A stretch of 64,000 nucleotides of DNA from Aspidiotus rigidus (Eukaryota; Arthropoda; Insecta; Hemiptera; Diaspididae), in the NCBI GenBank assembly GCA_035079385.1, contig JAVHKY010000013.1, positions 16,180,001 through 16,244,000 on the forward strand, written 5' to 3'. The translations under genes and the position numbers were made by a program. How positions within the stretch are numbered: position 1 is the stretch's first letter; every line of letters starts with the position of its first letter. This document shows, piece by piece, positions 48,691-60,060 of the stretch. The notes below the pieces were generated by a model, which worked only from the letters and a program-made list of their open reading frames with translations, searched no databases and was not told the DNA's origin.

Positions 48691-51560
48691 TAGATTTCAA
48701 ATCAATTTGCAATTATTTAGTTCTCTGGTAGTGCACGCTTTTCGACTTTAAATCAACCTCAAGTCAACTTCAACGCGAAGTTGATTTTGAGTAGACTTCT
48801 TCAAATTTTTCTATAAAATTGACTGCTTTGTTGCATCGATTAGTTTCTGGGAATGTGTACTGGACAACTTCAAGTCGACCTCAAATCGACGTCGATCCGA
48901 AATCTATTTTGAGTCTACTTCCCCAAATCTTCCAACCGACATGAAATCCATTGCTGTATTGTTTCAATTTCAAGTCAATTAGCAATTAATTCTCTGGTTG
49001 TGCACGCTTGTCGATTTTAAATTGACATTGATGAGGAGTTTATTTTGAGTCGACTTCTCCAAATCTGCCAACCGACATGAAATCCATTGCTCTATTGTTC
49101 CAATTTCAAGTCAATTAGCAATTAGTTCTCTGGTTGTGCACGCTTGTCGATTTTAAATCAACATTCATGGGGAGTTGATTTCGAGTCGACTTCTCCAAAT
49201 CTTTCAATCGACCTAAAATCCCTCGATTGTGTCAATTTCAAGTCAGTTTGCAATAATTAGTTCTCTGGTAGTGCACGTTTGTCGACTTTTAATCGACCTC
49301 AAATCAATGTCAATGCAAAGTTGATTTTGAGTAGACTTCTTCAAATTTTTCTATAAAATCAAATCAAATGCGTTGTTGCATCGATTAATAATTGATTTTA
49401 GTTTTCTGAGAATGTATACTGGCCGACTTCAAGTTCACCTCAAATAGATATCGATATAAAATCAATTTTGAGTCGACTTCACCAAATCTTTCAACCGATC
49501 TAAAATCGATTCCTCTATTGTGTCAATTTTAAGTCAGTTAGCAATAACTAGTTTTCTGGTGGTGCACGCTTCTAGACTTGAAATCGACCTCAAATCGACA
49601 TTGATGAGTAGTTCATTTTTAGTCGACTTCTCCAAATCATTCAATCGACCTAAAATCCATTACACTTTTATTTCAGTTTCGAGTCAATTAGCAATTAGTT
49701 CTCTGGTTGTGCACGCTTGTCGATTTTAAATCGACCTCAAATCAACGTTGATGCGTGTTCATTTCTAGTCGACTTCCACAAATCTTTCAACCAACCTAGA
49801 ATCCATTGCCCTATTGTTTAAATTTCAAGTCAATTAGCAGTTAGTTCTCTGGTAGTGCACGCTTGTGAACTTTAAATCAACCTCAAATCAGTCTATGTCT
49901 AGCTGAAATCAATTTTGTGTCAACCTCTTTAATTCTTTATATTGACCTGAAATCTATGGCACTGTTGTGTCGATTTTAAGTCTACTTGCAATTAGTTATC
50001 TGGTGCTGCACGCTCGTGAACTTTGAATCGACCCTCAAATCAACGTTGATGAGGAGTTGATTTGAGTCGACTTCTCCAAATCTTTCAATAGACCTAAAAT
50101 CCATTGCTCTATTGTTTTAATTTCAAGTCATCTCTGGTAGTGCACGCTTGTGGACTTTAAATCAACCTCAAATCAGTCTATGTCTAGCTGAAATCAATTT
50201 TGTGTCGACCTCTTCAATTCTTTCTATTGACCTAAAATCTATGGCTCCATTGTGTCGATTTCAAGTCTACTTGCAATTAGTTATCTGGTGGTGCACGCTC
50301 GTGAACTTTGAATCGACCCTCAAATCAACGTTGATGAGGAGTTGATTTTGAGTCGACTTCACCAAATCTTTCAATCGATCTAAAATCCATTGCTCTATTG
50401 TTTAAATTTCAAGTCAATTAGTAGTTAGTTCTATGGTAGTGCACGCTTGTGGACTTTAAATCAACCTCAAATCAGTCTATGTCTAGCTGAAATCAATTTT
50501 GTCTCGACCTTTTTAATTCTTCTTATTGGCCTAAAATCCATGGCTCCGTTGTGTCGATTTCAAGTCTACTTGCAATTAGTTCTCTAGTAGTGCACGCTTG
50601 TGAACTCTGAATCGACGTCAAATCAACGTTGATGTGGAGTTGATTTGAGTCGACTTCTCCAAATCTTTCAATAGACCTAAAATCCATTGCTCTATTGTTT
50701 TAATTTCAATTCAATTAGCAGTTAGTTCTCTGGTAGTGCACGCTTGTGGACTTTAAATCAACCTCAAATCAGTCTATGTCTAGGAAATCAATTTTGTGTC
50801 GACCTCTTCAATTCTTTCTATTGACCTAAAATCTATGGCTCCATTGTGTCGATTTCAAGTCTACTTGCAATTAGTTATCTGGTGGTGCACGCTCGTGAAC
50901 TTTGAATCGACCCTCAAATCAACGTTGATGAGGAGTTGATTTTGAGTCGACTTCACCAAATCTTTCAATCGATCTAAAATCCATTGCTCTATTGTTTTAA
51001 TTTCAAGTCAATTAGCAGTTAGTTCTCTGGTAGTGCACGCTTGTGGACTTTAAATCAACCTCAAATCAGTCTATGTCTAGCTGAAATCAATTTTGTGTCG
51101 ACCTCTTCAATTCTTTCTATTGACCTAAAATCTATGGCTCCATTGTGTCGATTTCAAGTCTACTTGCAATTAGTTCTCTGGTAGTGCACGCTTGTGAACT
51201 TTGAATCGACCTCAAATCAACGTTGATGAGGAGTTGATTTGAGTCGACTTCTCCAAATCTTTCAATCGACCTGAAATCCATTGCTCTATTGTGTCGATTT
51301 CAAGTCAATTAGTAGTCAGTTTCTGGCCGTGCACGCTTGTTGACTTTAAATCAATTTGAAACCAACGTCGATGATGATTTCAAATCAACGATGATGCAGA
51401 GTTGATTTTTGAGTCGACTTCTCCTTTGAAATCAACTGCTCTGTTACGTGGACAAGGAGTGGATTTTCAGTTTTGTGGAAATGTGTGCTGGTCTTCTTTA
51501 AATCGACCACACATCGACGTAAAATTTATGTCGATGTACAGTTACCCCTGTTACATTCTC
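48690..51560. repeat. Satellite C: main array of ~148-bp units
   Basis: About nineteen units with TTAGTTCTCTGGTAGTGCAC, GACTTTAAATCGACCTCAAA, GATTTTGAGTCGACTTCTCC and CTAAAATCCATTGCTCTATT in order. Anchors (TCTCTGGT) recur near 48721, 48993, 49129, 49261, 49553, 49700, 49842, 50132, 50432, 50727, 51025 and 51175. Between about 49850 and 51250 two unit types alternate (one with CAATTTTGTGTCGACCTC and one with AACGTTGATGAGGAG), giving a higher-order period of about 297 bp. This implies recent two-unit amplification. Confidence 0.95.
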
Positions 51561-52224
51561 TTACTCGCAGACAAAACGTGCGCTATGTAGTCACAATTAT
51601 TACGATAATGAGGGCCATTGAGAATCTCAATGGAAAAAGATTCGATATGACGTCACAAAGTAAATAACTCTTTTAACGTTTGGCCAACGCGCACTTTTAT
51701 TCTCACGAGAATAACACAGGGAGCAAAGATCATGACATGATAATTCAAAATAAAGAATACGTTTGTCAACTCATTTTCAACTTCTATCCTGAAACCTTAT
51801 CATATTGTGCACCCGAATGTCGACGTTAAGTACAAGTTTTTTTACCAATAAATGATGTTACGGCCGAACAAGCCTCTTTAGTAAAACTTACAACTAAGCT
51901 ATAAGTGAAGAATAGAACATGTAAAATACCTTAAGTAGGCTTGTTATTGAATTCGGCCGTGGTCGACATCAGTCTATAATACCAGGAGTCTCTCAATCTC
52001 AGTCGGTGGTGAAAAAAAACGGTCAACAGTGATTTTCAATCATTTTGGATCGATTTTCCGTCGGCATTGTGCAGAAGTAAATCAAATCCAGATTGAGTTC
52101 GATTTTGGGTTGACTTCTGGTCGAATGAGCGATTTGATTTCGGGTTATTGTGACTTCTGGTCCCACTCTCTCTCAGCGACCATTTAGTTAGCAGCTGCCT
52201 AATATTTTTGTTCTTTGCCCTTAG
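51561..52224. other. End of intron 4
   Basis: Ordinary intron with a small satellite C fragment at about 52030-52150, then a pyrimidine-rich acceptor TTTGCCCTTAG at 52224. Confidence 0.5.
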
Positions 52225-52395
52225 GACAAGAAGTCGAGTTTGCCGTGCACGATGGCACGGTCAGAGACGTATGCTTCCTGGAGGATACGAGTAACAAATC
52301 GAGTCTGCTAATCAGTGGCGGAGCTGGCGACTGCAAAATATACGTTACGGACTGCGCTACCGGTCAACCGTATCAGGCACTCAGCGGACATAATG
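52225..52395 (+). CDS. Wdr47: Wdr47-like gene, exon 5 (WD blade 3)
   Basis: Completes codon 336 and encodes residues 337-392 plus one base of 393. The acceptor is GCCCTTAG|GAC and the donor is AATG|GTGAGG (phase 1). Key residues: VHDGTVRDVCFLED, then LLISGGAGDCKIYVTDC, ending with the opening of the next blade, QALSGHN. HDGTVRD and GAGDC(K/N)IY are conserved in WDR47. GC content is higher than in the flanking introns, as expected for coding sequence. Confidence 0.96.
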
Positions 52396-52473
52396 GTGAG
52401 GGACGATACAATCGCTCTCGTCCAAAGATCGAAGAATGTACGCAATTAATGATTAATATTGACATGTTCGCAG

Positions 52474-52610
52474 GGCACATATTATCTTTATATAATTGGG
52501 GCGGAGTGATATTTGCGAGTGGCTCGCAAGACCGTACCGTTCGATTCTGGGACTTGAGGACGAGAGGCTGCGTGAATGTAATCACGCCTGTCACCGCCTC
52601 CGCATCCAAA
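52474..52610 (+). CDS. Wdr47: Wdr47-like gene, exon 6 (WD blade 4)
   Basis: Completes codon 393 and encodes residues 394-438. It is separated from exon 5 by a 78-bp intron, near the minimum insect size. The acceptor is TGTTCGCAG and the donor is AAA|GTAAGT (phase 0). With the end of exon 5 it forms SGHNGHILSLYNW and ASGSQDRTVRFWDLR, the most canonical WD repeat of the protein: GH dipeptide, structural D, and WD. Reading through the donor gives an open tail to 52718, so intron retention would truncate the propeller after blade 4. Confidence 0.96.
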
Positions 52611-54075
52611 GTAAGTTCGCAGCGAAGAAATATTATCATTTTGACATTTCGAAGCGCGGATGTAGGTACAACTCCGCTCAAAGTGAATACCGTTAGCCAT
52701 ATTACTCGTATTTTATGACGATGTTTTTAATTGAATATCGCGTTCAAATGAGCTATGGGTAGGTAGAGAAATTTACGAAGCGATCATGGATCGCGAAAAT
52801 CAGACGAGCGATGACGTAAGACGAGAAGGAAATCTAAGAGCGAGAACAGAAAGACGATACCTGATAATTTTTGCGAATTACGATCCGGAAGACGTCCTCC
52901 GCTGTGCTGTGGTTGTGAATATTATTGATATTTTTGTGTTGGAGTGGTAAATGAATGTGTTTTGAATGATTAATTTTTCGAAAGTTTCGTGAAAGGTATA
53001 TTATGTGTAAATTGAAAGCCGTAAGTTGCTTTGTTGTACGAGATCAGAAGTGGTTTGGTTTCGGAAAAAGGATGAAAATTGCGAAAGGGCTCGTTCGAAA
53101 CAGGCTTAGCATTCGTAGATTACACATAGGTCTGGTATCAACGCCATGAAATTATATACAAAGTACGAATGAAAATTCTTGAGGCGTTGAATTCAATTTC
53201 GGAAGAAATTTAAAACAAAGCGTGGGAACTTCGAATCTCCCGATTCAAAATAAAATATTTTTGCGATGGTTAGATGAATTCGCATCCGCTAGATGAAAGA
53301 GAGTTACAGGCAGCTTAGGACTTCTTTGATTCTGTATTTTGTTACGAGTGGAGGAGGGATTATGAAAAAACTATTGAAAAGGAAATTATTTATGTCAGAC
53401 ATTGAAAGATGAGAGCAAAATCTTTTAATTATTGATAACAAAATTGAAATTTCACGAAAAAGCTCATCCTAGTGGATCAAAATTTATCTATCAGCAAAAT
53501 TTAAAAAATAATAAAAATAATGAAAAAAGAATTGGTAAATAATTTACGATTGGAAATGCAGCATCGTTGTATAAATTTGAATTTTCAAGATTTTAATTCA
53601 ATGAAAATAATTGAAATTGATATGAACTTGACAATTTTTGTATTAATTCTCTTAATTATTATCATTTTTATTTTAATTTCAGTAATTCAATTCATTATTA
53701 AAATAAATTGGACAGTAAATTAATGTTGAGGGAAGAAAGAAAGAAAGCCTTTTTATCACAAAAATTGACAAAAATTTCAACGTTTGAAATTCATTTTTAA
53801 ACATTTCAAAAGTCGAAATTTCTAGTGTATTTTTGTGACAGAAAAGCTCTCTTTTCTTTTTTCTCTAGATGATAGACTATCACCTTAAAAAACTTCATTT
53901 CCAATAAATTAATTTTACAAAATCAAATATTGGAAATCATTTGAACTTTTAATTATTATTCATTTATTTTTCCAAGTATACGTATTTCCTTATGGGAACC
54001 ATTTATTTTCATTGATTCAACTTTTTTCCTATTCGAAAATGGTCTGAACATTTAGTGCTCGCGATTTTAATCCCA
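52611..54075. other. First half of intron 6
   Basis: AT-rich intron with no recognisable element. The short + open frame at 53520-53723 is AT-driven (Ile/Asn/Leu-rich) and not supported as a gene. Confidence 0.45.
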
Positions 54076-54910
54076 TGCACTTCAAGGATATAACGTCGAC
54101 GTCGATTTGAGGTCAATTTAAAGTCGACAAGCGTGCACAACCAGCGAACTAACTGCAAATAGACTAGAAATCGACATGTCAATTTTGAGTCGATAGATAG
54201 ATTCAGAGAAGTTGACTCAAAATTGACTTCAGGTTGACGTCGATTTGAATTTGATTCAAATTTGACTAGCCTGCACTATCAGAGAACTAACTACGACTTG
54301 ACTTGAAATCGACACAACTGAGCAGTCGTTTTGAGGTCGATAGACAGATTTGCAGAAGTCGACTCAAAATTGACTTCAGTTCAACGTCGATTTCTCGTCG
54401 ATAAGCGTGCACTACCGGAGAACTAATTGCAAATTGACTAAAAATCGTCACAACTGACCAGTAGATTTCAAAAGTCGATCTTGACAAATTTGGACAGGTT
54501 GACTCAAAACTTACTTTAGGTGGAAGTTGATTTGAGGTTGATTTCAAGTTGACAAGGGTGCACTACTAGAGAAATAACTGCAAATTGACTAAAAAACGGC
54601 ACAACTGAACAGTAGATTTCAGTCAATAGACAGATTTGGGGACGTTGACTCAGGTCACCGTCGATTTGAAGTCTACAAGGGTGCACCACCAGGGAAGTAA
54701 CTGCAAATCGACTAAAAATTGACACAAATGAGCAGTAGATTTCAGTCAATAGACAGATTTGGAGAAGTCAACAACTAAAAATTGACTTCACGTCGACGTC
54801 AATTTGAGTTGGATTTAAGGTTGACTAGCGTGCACTACCAGATAACTAAGTGCAAATGGACTTGAAATCGATACAACTGAGCGGTAGATTTGAGGTCGAT
54901 AATCAACACA
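54076..54910. repeat. Satellite C, inverted block in intron 6
   Basis: Six or so units of satellite C in the opposite orientation to the main array, with GTGCACTACCAGAGAACTAA, AGTCGACTCAAAATTGACTT and GATTTGAGGTCGAT words at about 145-bp spacing (anchors near 54123, 54270, 54408, 54559, 54683 and 54833). Confidence 0.85.
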
Positions 54911-55850
54911 GTTTATCGGGTGAGGGGGAAGTGGATTCGAGCGATAAAATTTTCTAAAGGGAGATTCGTGACAGTATTAATTTTATAATCTTTGGAAACA
55001 CGCTCTTCAGTTATTCTTGCCCTCGAACTCGCCCCTATCCCTCGCAAATACGTCACCTTTATCAATTTGATAGTTAGATTGATTCCTGATTCGAGTTTTC
55101 GATCATCAGCATTATAAATAAGCATGAAGAGGTGAGAGGAGTAATTAGAGAAATGAGTGGGTGAGACGAGTTCGGATCTTCTTGTCGGGAAGCGCAGATT
55201 TGAAGTAGACCAACGAATTGGAGGACTTTTAATAGATCGCAGCTGGAGGATGAGAAGGACCAGAAATCATACCAGGGTGGGGGAGTAGTAATAGGATTTG
55301 AGAGCATACGAGGGGAAGGGGGATGGATCGTTTATGAAAAGCGAATACAATGACTGACTTACGGCGAGGTCAACTGTATCATGTCCCTTGACCTTAATGG
55401 ATACCGGTATTCATAAAAAGAGATGAAGAATGACGAATAACTTGACATGTATACAAGAATGGGGATTTGTCGGACGATAAGATTGGTAGAAGGTGGGTCT
55501 TGGATAGCAAGTCATGATGAGAGAGAATTTGCAGAAAGGAAGGAAGCGGGTGAGACGGGAATAGCGGTAAGTTGGACGGTGAATTTGGAAGCAGAGTTTC
55601 TTATGCAGAAGGATGAATTGGATTGCATATCCGACCTGAGTCCCGATTCGGGCCTGTACGATCTCATCTCAGTGTGCCATTCGAAGGTTGGTTTGTTGAA
55701 TTGGGTGCAGATTTGTTTCATCGCAAAAATAAAACTCGGTACCGGTACTCAATTTGATTACATTCAGTTATGCACTTGAGTCAGTAGCAGTTTTGTTACA
55801 TCAAGTAATTCCTTGTTCCATTACTGATACATAATCTCGACTTTGTGTAG
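54911..55850. other. End of intron 6
   Basis: Intron with open frames on both strands at 55447-55779 that I do not recognise. It ends in CTTTGTGTAG at 55850. A GGTACCGGTACT-type direct repeat at about 55738 is minor. Confidence 0.4.
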
Positions 55851-56299
<449 letters not shown>

Positions 56300-56572
56300 A
56301 ACCTTCGTTGACTTCTGTCATTTTTTCCATTTTGTTGATGATCGTTATCGTGTGCAGCAATCACTAATGGTGTATCACATTAACCTGGCTGTGTGCATTT
56401 TACCACTAATACCAATCATTAATTATTTCGTAGTCATAATTTATAATTGTCAAGTACATAAATTTATTTTGTATTTGTATACTCGTAGATAAGAGGTCGC
56501 AATTTTCCACTCGTATTTTTAAATATACTTATTATATTGTATGTATATTTTTTTGTTTTTTAATTCGAAGTA

Positions 56573-56578
56573 AATAAA
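56573..56578 (+). terminator. Proximal poly(A) signal AATAAA
   Basis: AATAAA lies 274 bases after the stop codon. The downstream sequence is only weakly T-rich, so this is likely the weaker site. Confidence 0.45.
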
Positions 56579-57114
56579 AGAAAAATTGAAAATTTTCTTG
56601 CCAATTAATACTCTAAAATTGTATAATGTACGAATTGCATGAGGTAAAGTGCATTTAAGAGGTACTTTTATAGATTGCCTATTGTGAAAAATATTGAATA
56701 CTTACAGGTTTAGTGATTGCAGTTGAATTCTTTGTAGATTATTAATTACGCTTATATGCCAAAATATACCAGATTATTTACGTTGACTATATTAGATTGT
56801 TATTTTTGCATTATTTCGCTCGGCGATAAATTTTTTTTGTTTTATTTTTTGTACGTTAACACAAAATGATGATGATATTCTTATTATTTTTTGATAAAAG
56901 TACATTATTTTTTTCTTCAGCTCAAATTGTTTATCTTACTTTCACTATTTCGCTTTAATAGCTATGTTTTATCTATCTAGTTTGTATACGTCTAGGTTTA
57001 GATTTAAAAAAATAGTCTTACGCGTATGATATTGTTCTCCATCACTTTTCTTCTCTGTCTCGTTTTTTCTTTCCAAAGTTTTCTAATTTGATTTACTAGA
57101 CCTTAAAATATTCT

Positions 57115-57120
57115 AATAAA
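57115..57120 (+). terminator. Distal poly(A) signal AATAAA
   Basis: AATAAA is followed about 15-25 bases later by GGTTGTCTGTGC and a T-rich tract. That is a good GU-rich downstream element and makes this the better cleavage site, giving a 3' UTR of about 0.83 kb. Confidence 0.55.
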
Positions 57121-57479
57121 CAGAGAATAACAGTAGGTTGTCTGTGCTAATGTATCCGTTTACTGTATTTTTTATTTCTTTCATGTATTTTTCTTCTTCT
57201 TTCTCTCTTTTATTTCAAATAAGAGTAAGATAGATAAATTATTTTTTACATTTTTAAAATAGAATAATGCGGTAATAAATAAAACTAATAATGAATACTC
57301 AGAACTGCGTTTTATTTTTCTGTGTTTTATACGTTGAAGAGTTTGGGAATTTTGAATCAATATTTGGTGTTTTGGCGAACAGAGAAACAAGCTGGATTTT
57401 CTTAACAGGGAATCTGTTCTATGGGGGGCTTTTTCAGAAATTCGCCGTGCGCCGTGCGATGTCCGGCAAAAAACTTTAA

Positions 57480-57935
57480 AAAATCTCAACTCTCGAGCTA
57501 TATCTGATAGGAGGGGACTTGAAAAAATTTCGACTCTCGAGCCACATATGACAGGAAGGGGACTTGGAAAAATGAAACGACGGCTTCCTTAACGAAGTTG
57601 AGCGAGGAACGCCGGGAAACTGTTTTATGAGTCATATGGAATTTGGTATTGAGAATTCAAGGAAGCCTAGATCTAGATAAAGCTAGTATATAAAGAAGGC
57701 CTACACCTACTATAAGTCTAGTATATAATATAGTTTGAGAGTCTAAATTTTTCTCGAACTCGAGCTTTATATGATAGGAGGGGGACTTGGAAAAATTTTG
57801 ATTCTCGAGCTATATATGATAGAAGTGGGATTTAGAAAAATTCCTATCATACATGGCTCGAGAGTCGAAATTTTTCTGTTTTTTGTTGGACGGCGCACGG
57901 CAAATTTCTCGAAAAGCCCCCATAGAACATGTTCC
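57480..57935. repeat. 45-bp minisatellite and CTAGACCTA repeat, downstream of gene
   Basis: Units of CTCGAGCTATATATGATAGG plus GGGGACTTGGAAAAATTTCG (complementary orientation), with the companion segment AACGACGGCTTCCTTAACGA (57577) and AAGCCTAGATCTAGATAAAG (57662). The same companions recur at 60060-60180 and, inverted, at 59450-59570. Confidence 0.85.
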
Positions 57936-57944
57936 CTGTTAATA

Positions 57945-58890
57945 TAGCTTTCAACAGCCTACAATAATAGAGTCTACTACTGAATGATATTATAAGTAAG
58001 TATGGGTTGCGTGAGTGAATCAAAAAAGGTAAAAATTGAATCTAAACATGATACCTGCAGAGAATTGTTACTTCATACCCTTTTAATCCCATATTTTATT
58101 GTGTGTTTGTGTGAGTGTGTCAGCAACCTGTATGTGTAAAATATGCTATTTAACGTTTTTCTCCACTTCGATAGTTAAATCTACCGTTTTTACCTTTAGA
58201 GTTTAAAAGGTATTATGTCCATTTTCACCTTTTAGAAAGCATATTTTACACATACAGGCTGCTGACACACTCACACAAGTACACAACAAAATATAACTTT
58301 CAACAGCCTGCAACAATAGAGTCTACTACTGAATGATATTATAAGTAAGTATGGGTTGCGTGAGTGAATCAAAAAAGGTCATGATACCTGCAGAGAATTG
58401 TTAGTTCATACCCTTTTAATCCTATATTTTATTGTGTGCTTGTGTGAGTGTGTCAGCAGCCTGTATGTGTAAAATATGATTTTTAAAAGGTGAAAATGGA
58501 CATAATACCTTTTAAATTCAGAGGATAAAACGTAGTAATGAGTTGATTCAACTGTTCAATTGGAGAATAGCATATTTTACACATACAGGTTGCTGACACA
58601 CTCACACAAACACACAATAAAATATGGGATTAAAAGGGTATGAAGTAACAATTCTCTGCAGGTATCATGTTTAGATTCAATTTTTACCTTCTTTGATTCA
58701 CTCACGCAACCCATACTTACTTATAATATCATTCAGTAGTAGACTCTATTGTTGCAGGCTGTTGAAAGTTATATTTTGTTGTGTACTTGTGTGAGTGTGT
58801 CAGCAGCCTGTATGTGTAAAATATGCGTTTTAAAAGGTGAAACCTTTTCAATTCCAGAGATAAAACGTATCCATTTTCACCTTTAAACAG
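57945..58890. mobile_element. Cluster of three MITE copies in alternating orientation
   Basis: A 240-bp element (complete copy about 58239-58478) has inverted ends of about 55 bp, starting GCATATTTTACACATACAGG and continuing through CTGACACACTCACACAAG. A copy lacking its left arm lies at 57948-58147. An inverted complete copy lies at about 58569-58807. The spacers of about 90 bp between copies are themselves complementary (AAAAGGTGAAAATGGACATA against TATGTCCATTTTCACC). The whole cluster can fold back on itself. No coding sequence. Confidence 0.85.
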
Positions 58891-58899
58891 CATATTTTA

Positions 58900-59570
58900 C
58901 CCATTCCACTATAAGCCTAGTATAATACGTATAGTTTGAGAGTCTAAATTTTTCTGGAATCTCCAGCTATATATGATAGCTCGAGAGTTGAAATTTTTCC
59001 AAGTCCCCCTCCTATCATATATAGCTCAAGAGTCAAAATTTTTCAAAGTCCCCCTCTTATCATGGCTCGAGAGTCGACATTTTTCCAAGTTTTTTGCTAG
59101 ATGGCGCACGGCGGACGGCGCACGGCAAATTCTCAAAAAGCCTTCCATAAAACAGGTTCCCTGTTAAAATTTCGATTCTCGAGCCATATATGATGAGGGG
59201 GGGGGGGGGAGACTTAGAAAAATGTCGACTCTCGAGCCATATATGATAGAAGGGGGACTTGGAAAAATTTTGACTCTCGAGCCATATATATGCTAGGAGA
59301 AGGATTTGAACTCTCGAGCTATATAATTATGATAGGAGGAAGACCAACTCTCGAGCTATCATATATATATAGCTCGAGATTCGAGAAAATTTAGAATCTC
59401 AAACTATATTATACTAGGCTTATAGTAGGTCTAGGCCTTCTTTATACTAGCTTTATGTAGGTCTAGGCTTCCTTGAATTTTCAACACCAAATGCCACTTG
59501 ACTCATAAAACAGGTTCCCTGCGTTCCTCTTTTAACTTTGTTAAGGAAGCCGTCGGTTTTTTTTTGGTTA
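58900..59570. repeat. 45-bp minisatellite, mixed orientation, with inverted companion
   Basis: Units face both ways: TCGAAATTTTTCCAAGTCCC-type at 58985-59100 and complementary units at 59160-59390. They are followed by an inverted copy of the CTTCCTTAACGAAGTT...GGAACC companion (59500-59560). A short GGCGCACGGCGGACGGCGCA stretch lies at 59104. Confidence 0.8.
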
Positions 59571-59574
59571 AACA

Positions 59575-59839
59575 AAGAGCAGTCAACCGGTAGAGATGAA
59601 CATAAACTGGAGGATAGGTTTTTTCGAAATGTATGTCAAAGCCCTTATTCTCCTAATCATTTCATTTCGGAAAGTCGGAAGCTAACATTAACCAATGGAG
59701 ATTAACACAAACTGGGGAATAGATGTTTTCTTCAGATAAACTTCATATTTTTGACATGTTCCATGTCTTTTCTCTCGCCAGACCCCGATTTTGAAACTCG
59801 CGAGTACACCCCGCGTAATAATAATAATCAATAATAAAT

Positions 59840-59870
<31 letters not shown>

Positions 59871-59937
59871 AAGTGATTAAATAATTAAATAATATAATTA
59901 AATAATTAAATAAATAAATAATTAAATGATTAAATAA

Positions 59938-59983
<46 letters not shown>

Positions 59984-60060
59984 AAATAATTAAATAATTA
60001 AATAATTAAATAAATAAATAATTAAATAATTAAATAATTAATATAATTAATAATTAGAAA
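59575..60060. repeat. AT-only repeat block 1 (TAAA/TTAA)
   Basis: After a short segment containing CTCGCCAGACCCCGATTTTG and CGCGAGTACACCCCGCGTAA, 59815-60055 is built of AATA, AATTAAAT and TAAATAAA repeats without G or C except rarely. The same GC-richer header precedes the AT blocks at 61500, 61650, 61865 and 61960. Confidence 0.85.

Larger units (their letters stand above)
56300..57135 (+). other. Wdr47: 3' UTR of the Wdr47-like gene
   Basis: AT-rich, no repeats, with two candidate polyadenylation signals (56573-56578 and 57115-57120). The end is inferred from the distal signal and the GT-rich DNA just beyond it. Confidence 0.55.

Noticed and set aside
55447..55779. 110-codon + frame before exon 7
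   Set aside because: It lies in the intron, out of phase with exon 7, and resembles nothing in WDR47.
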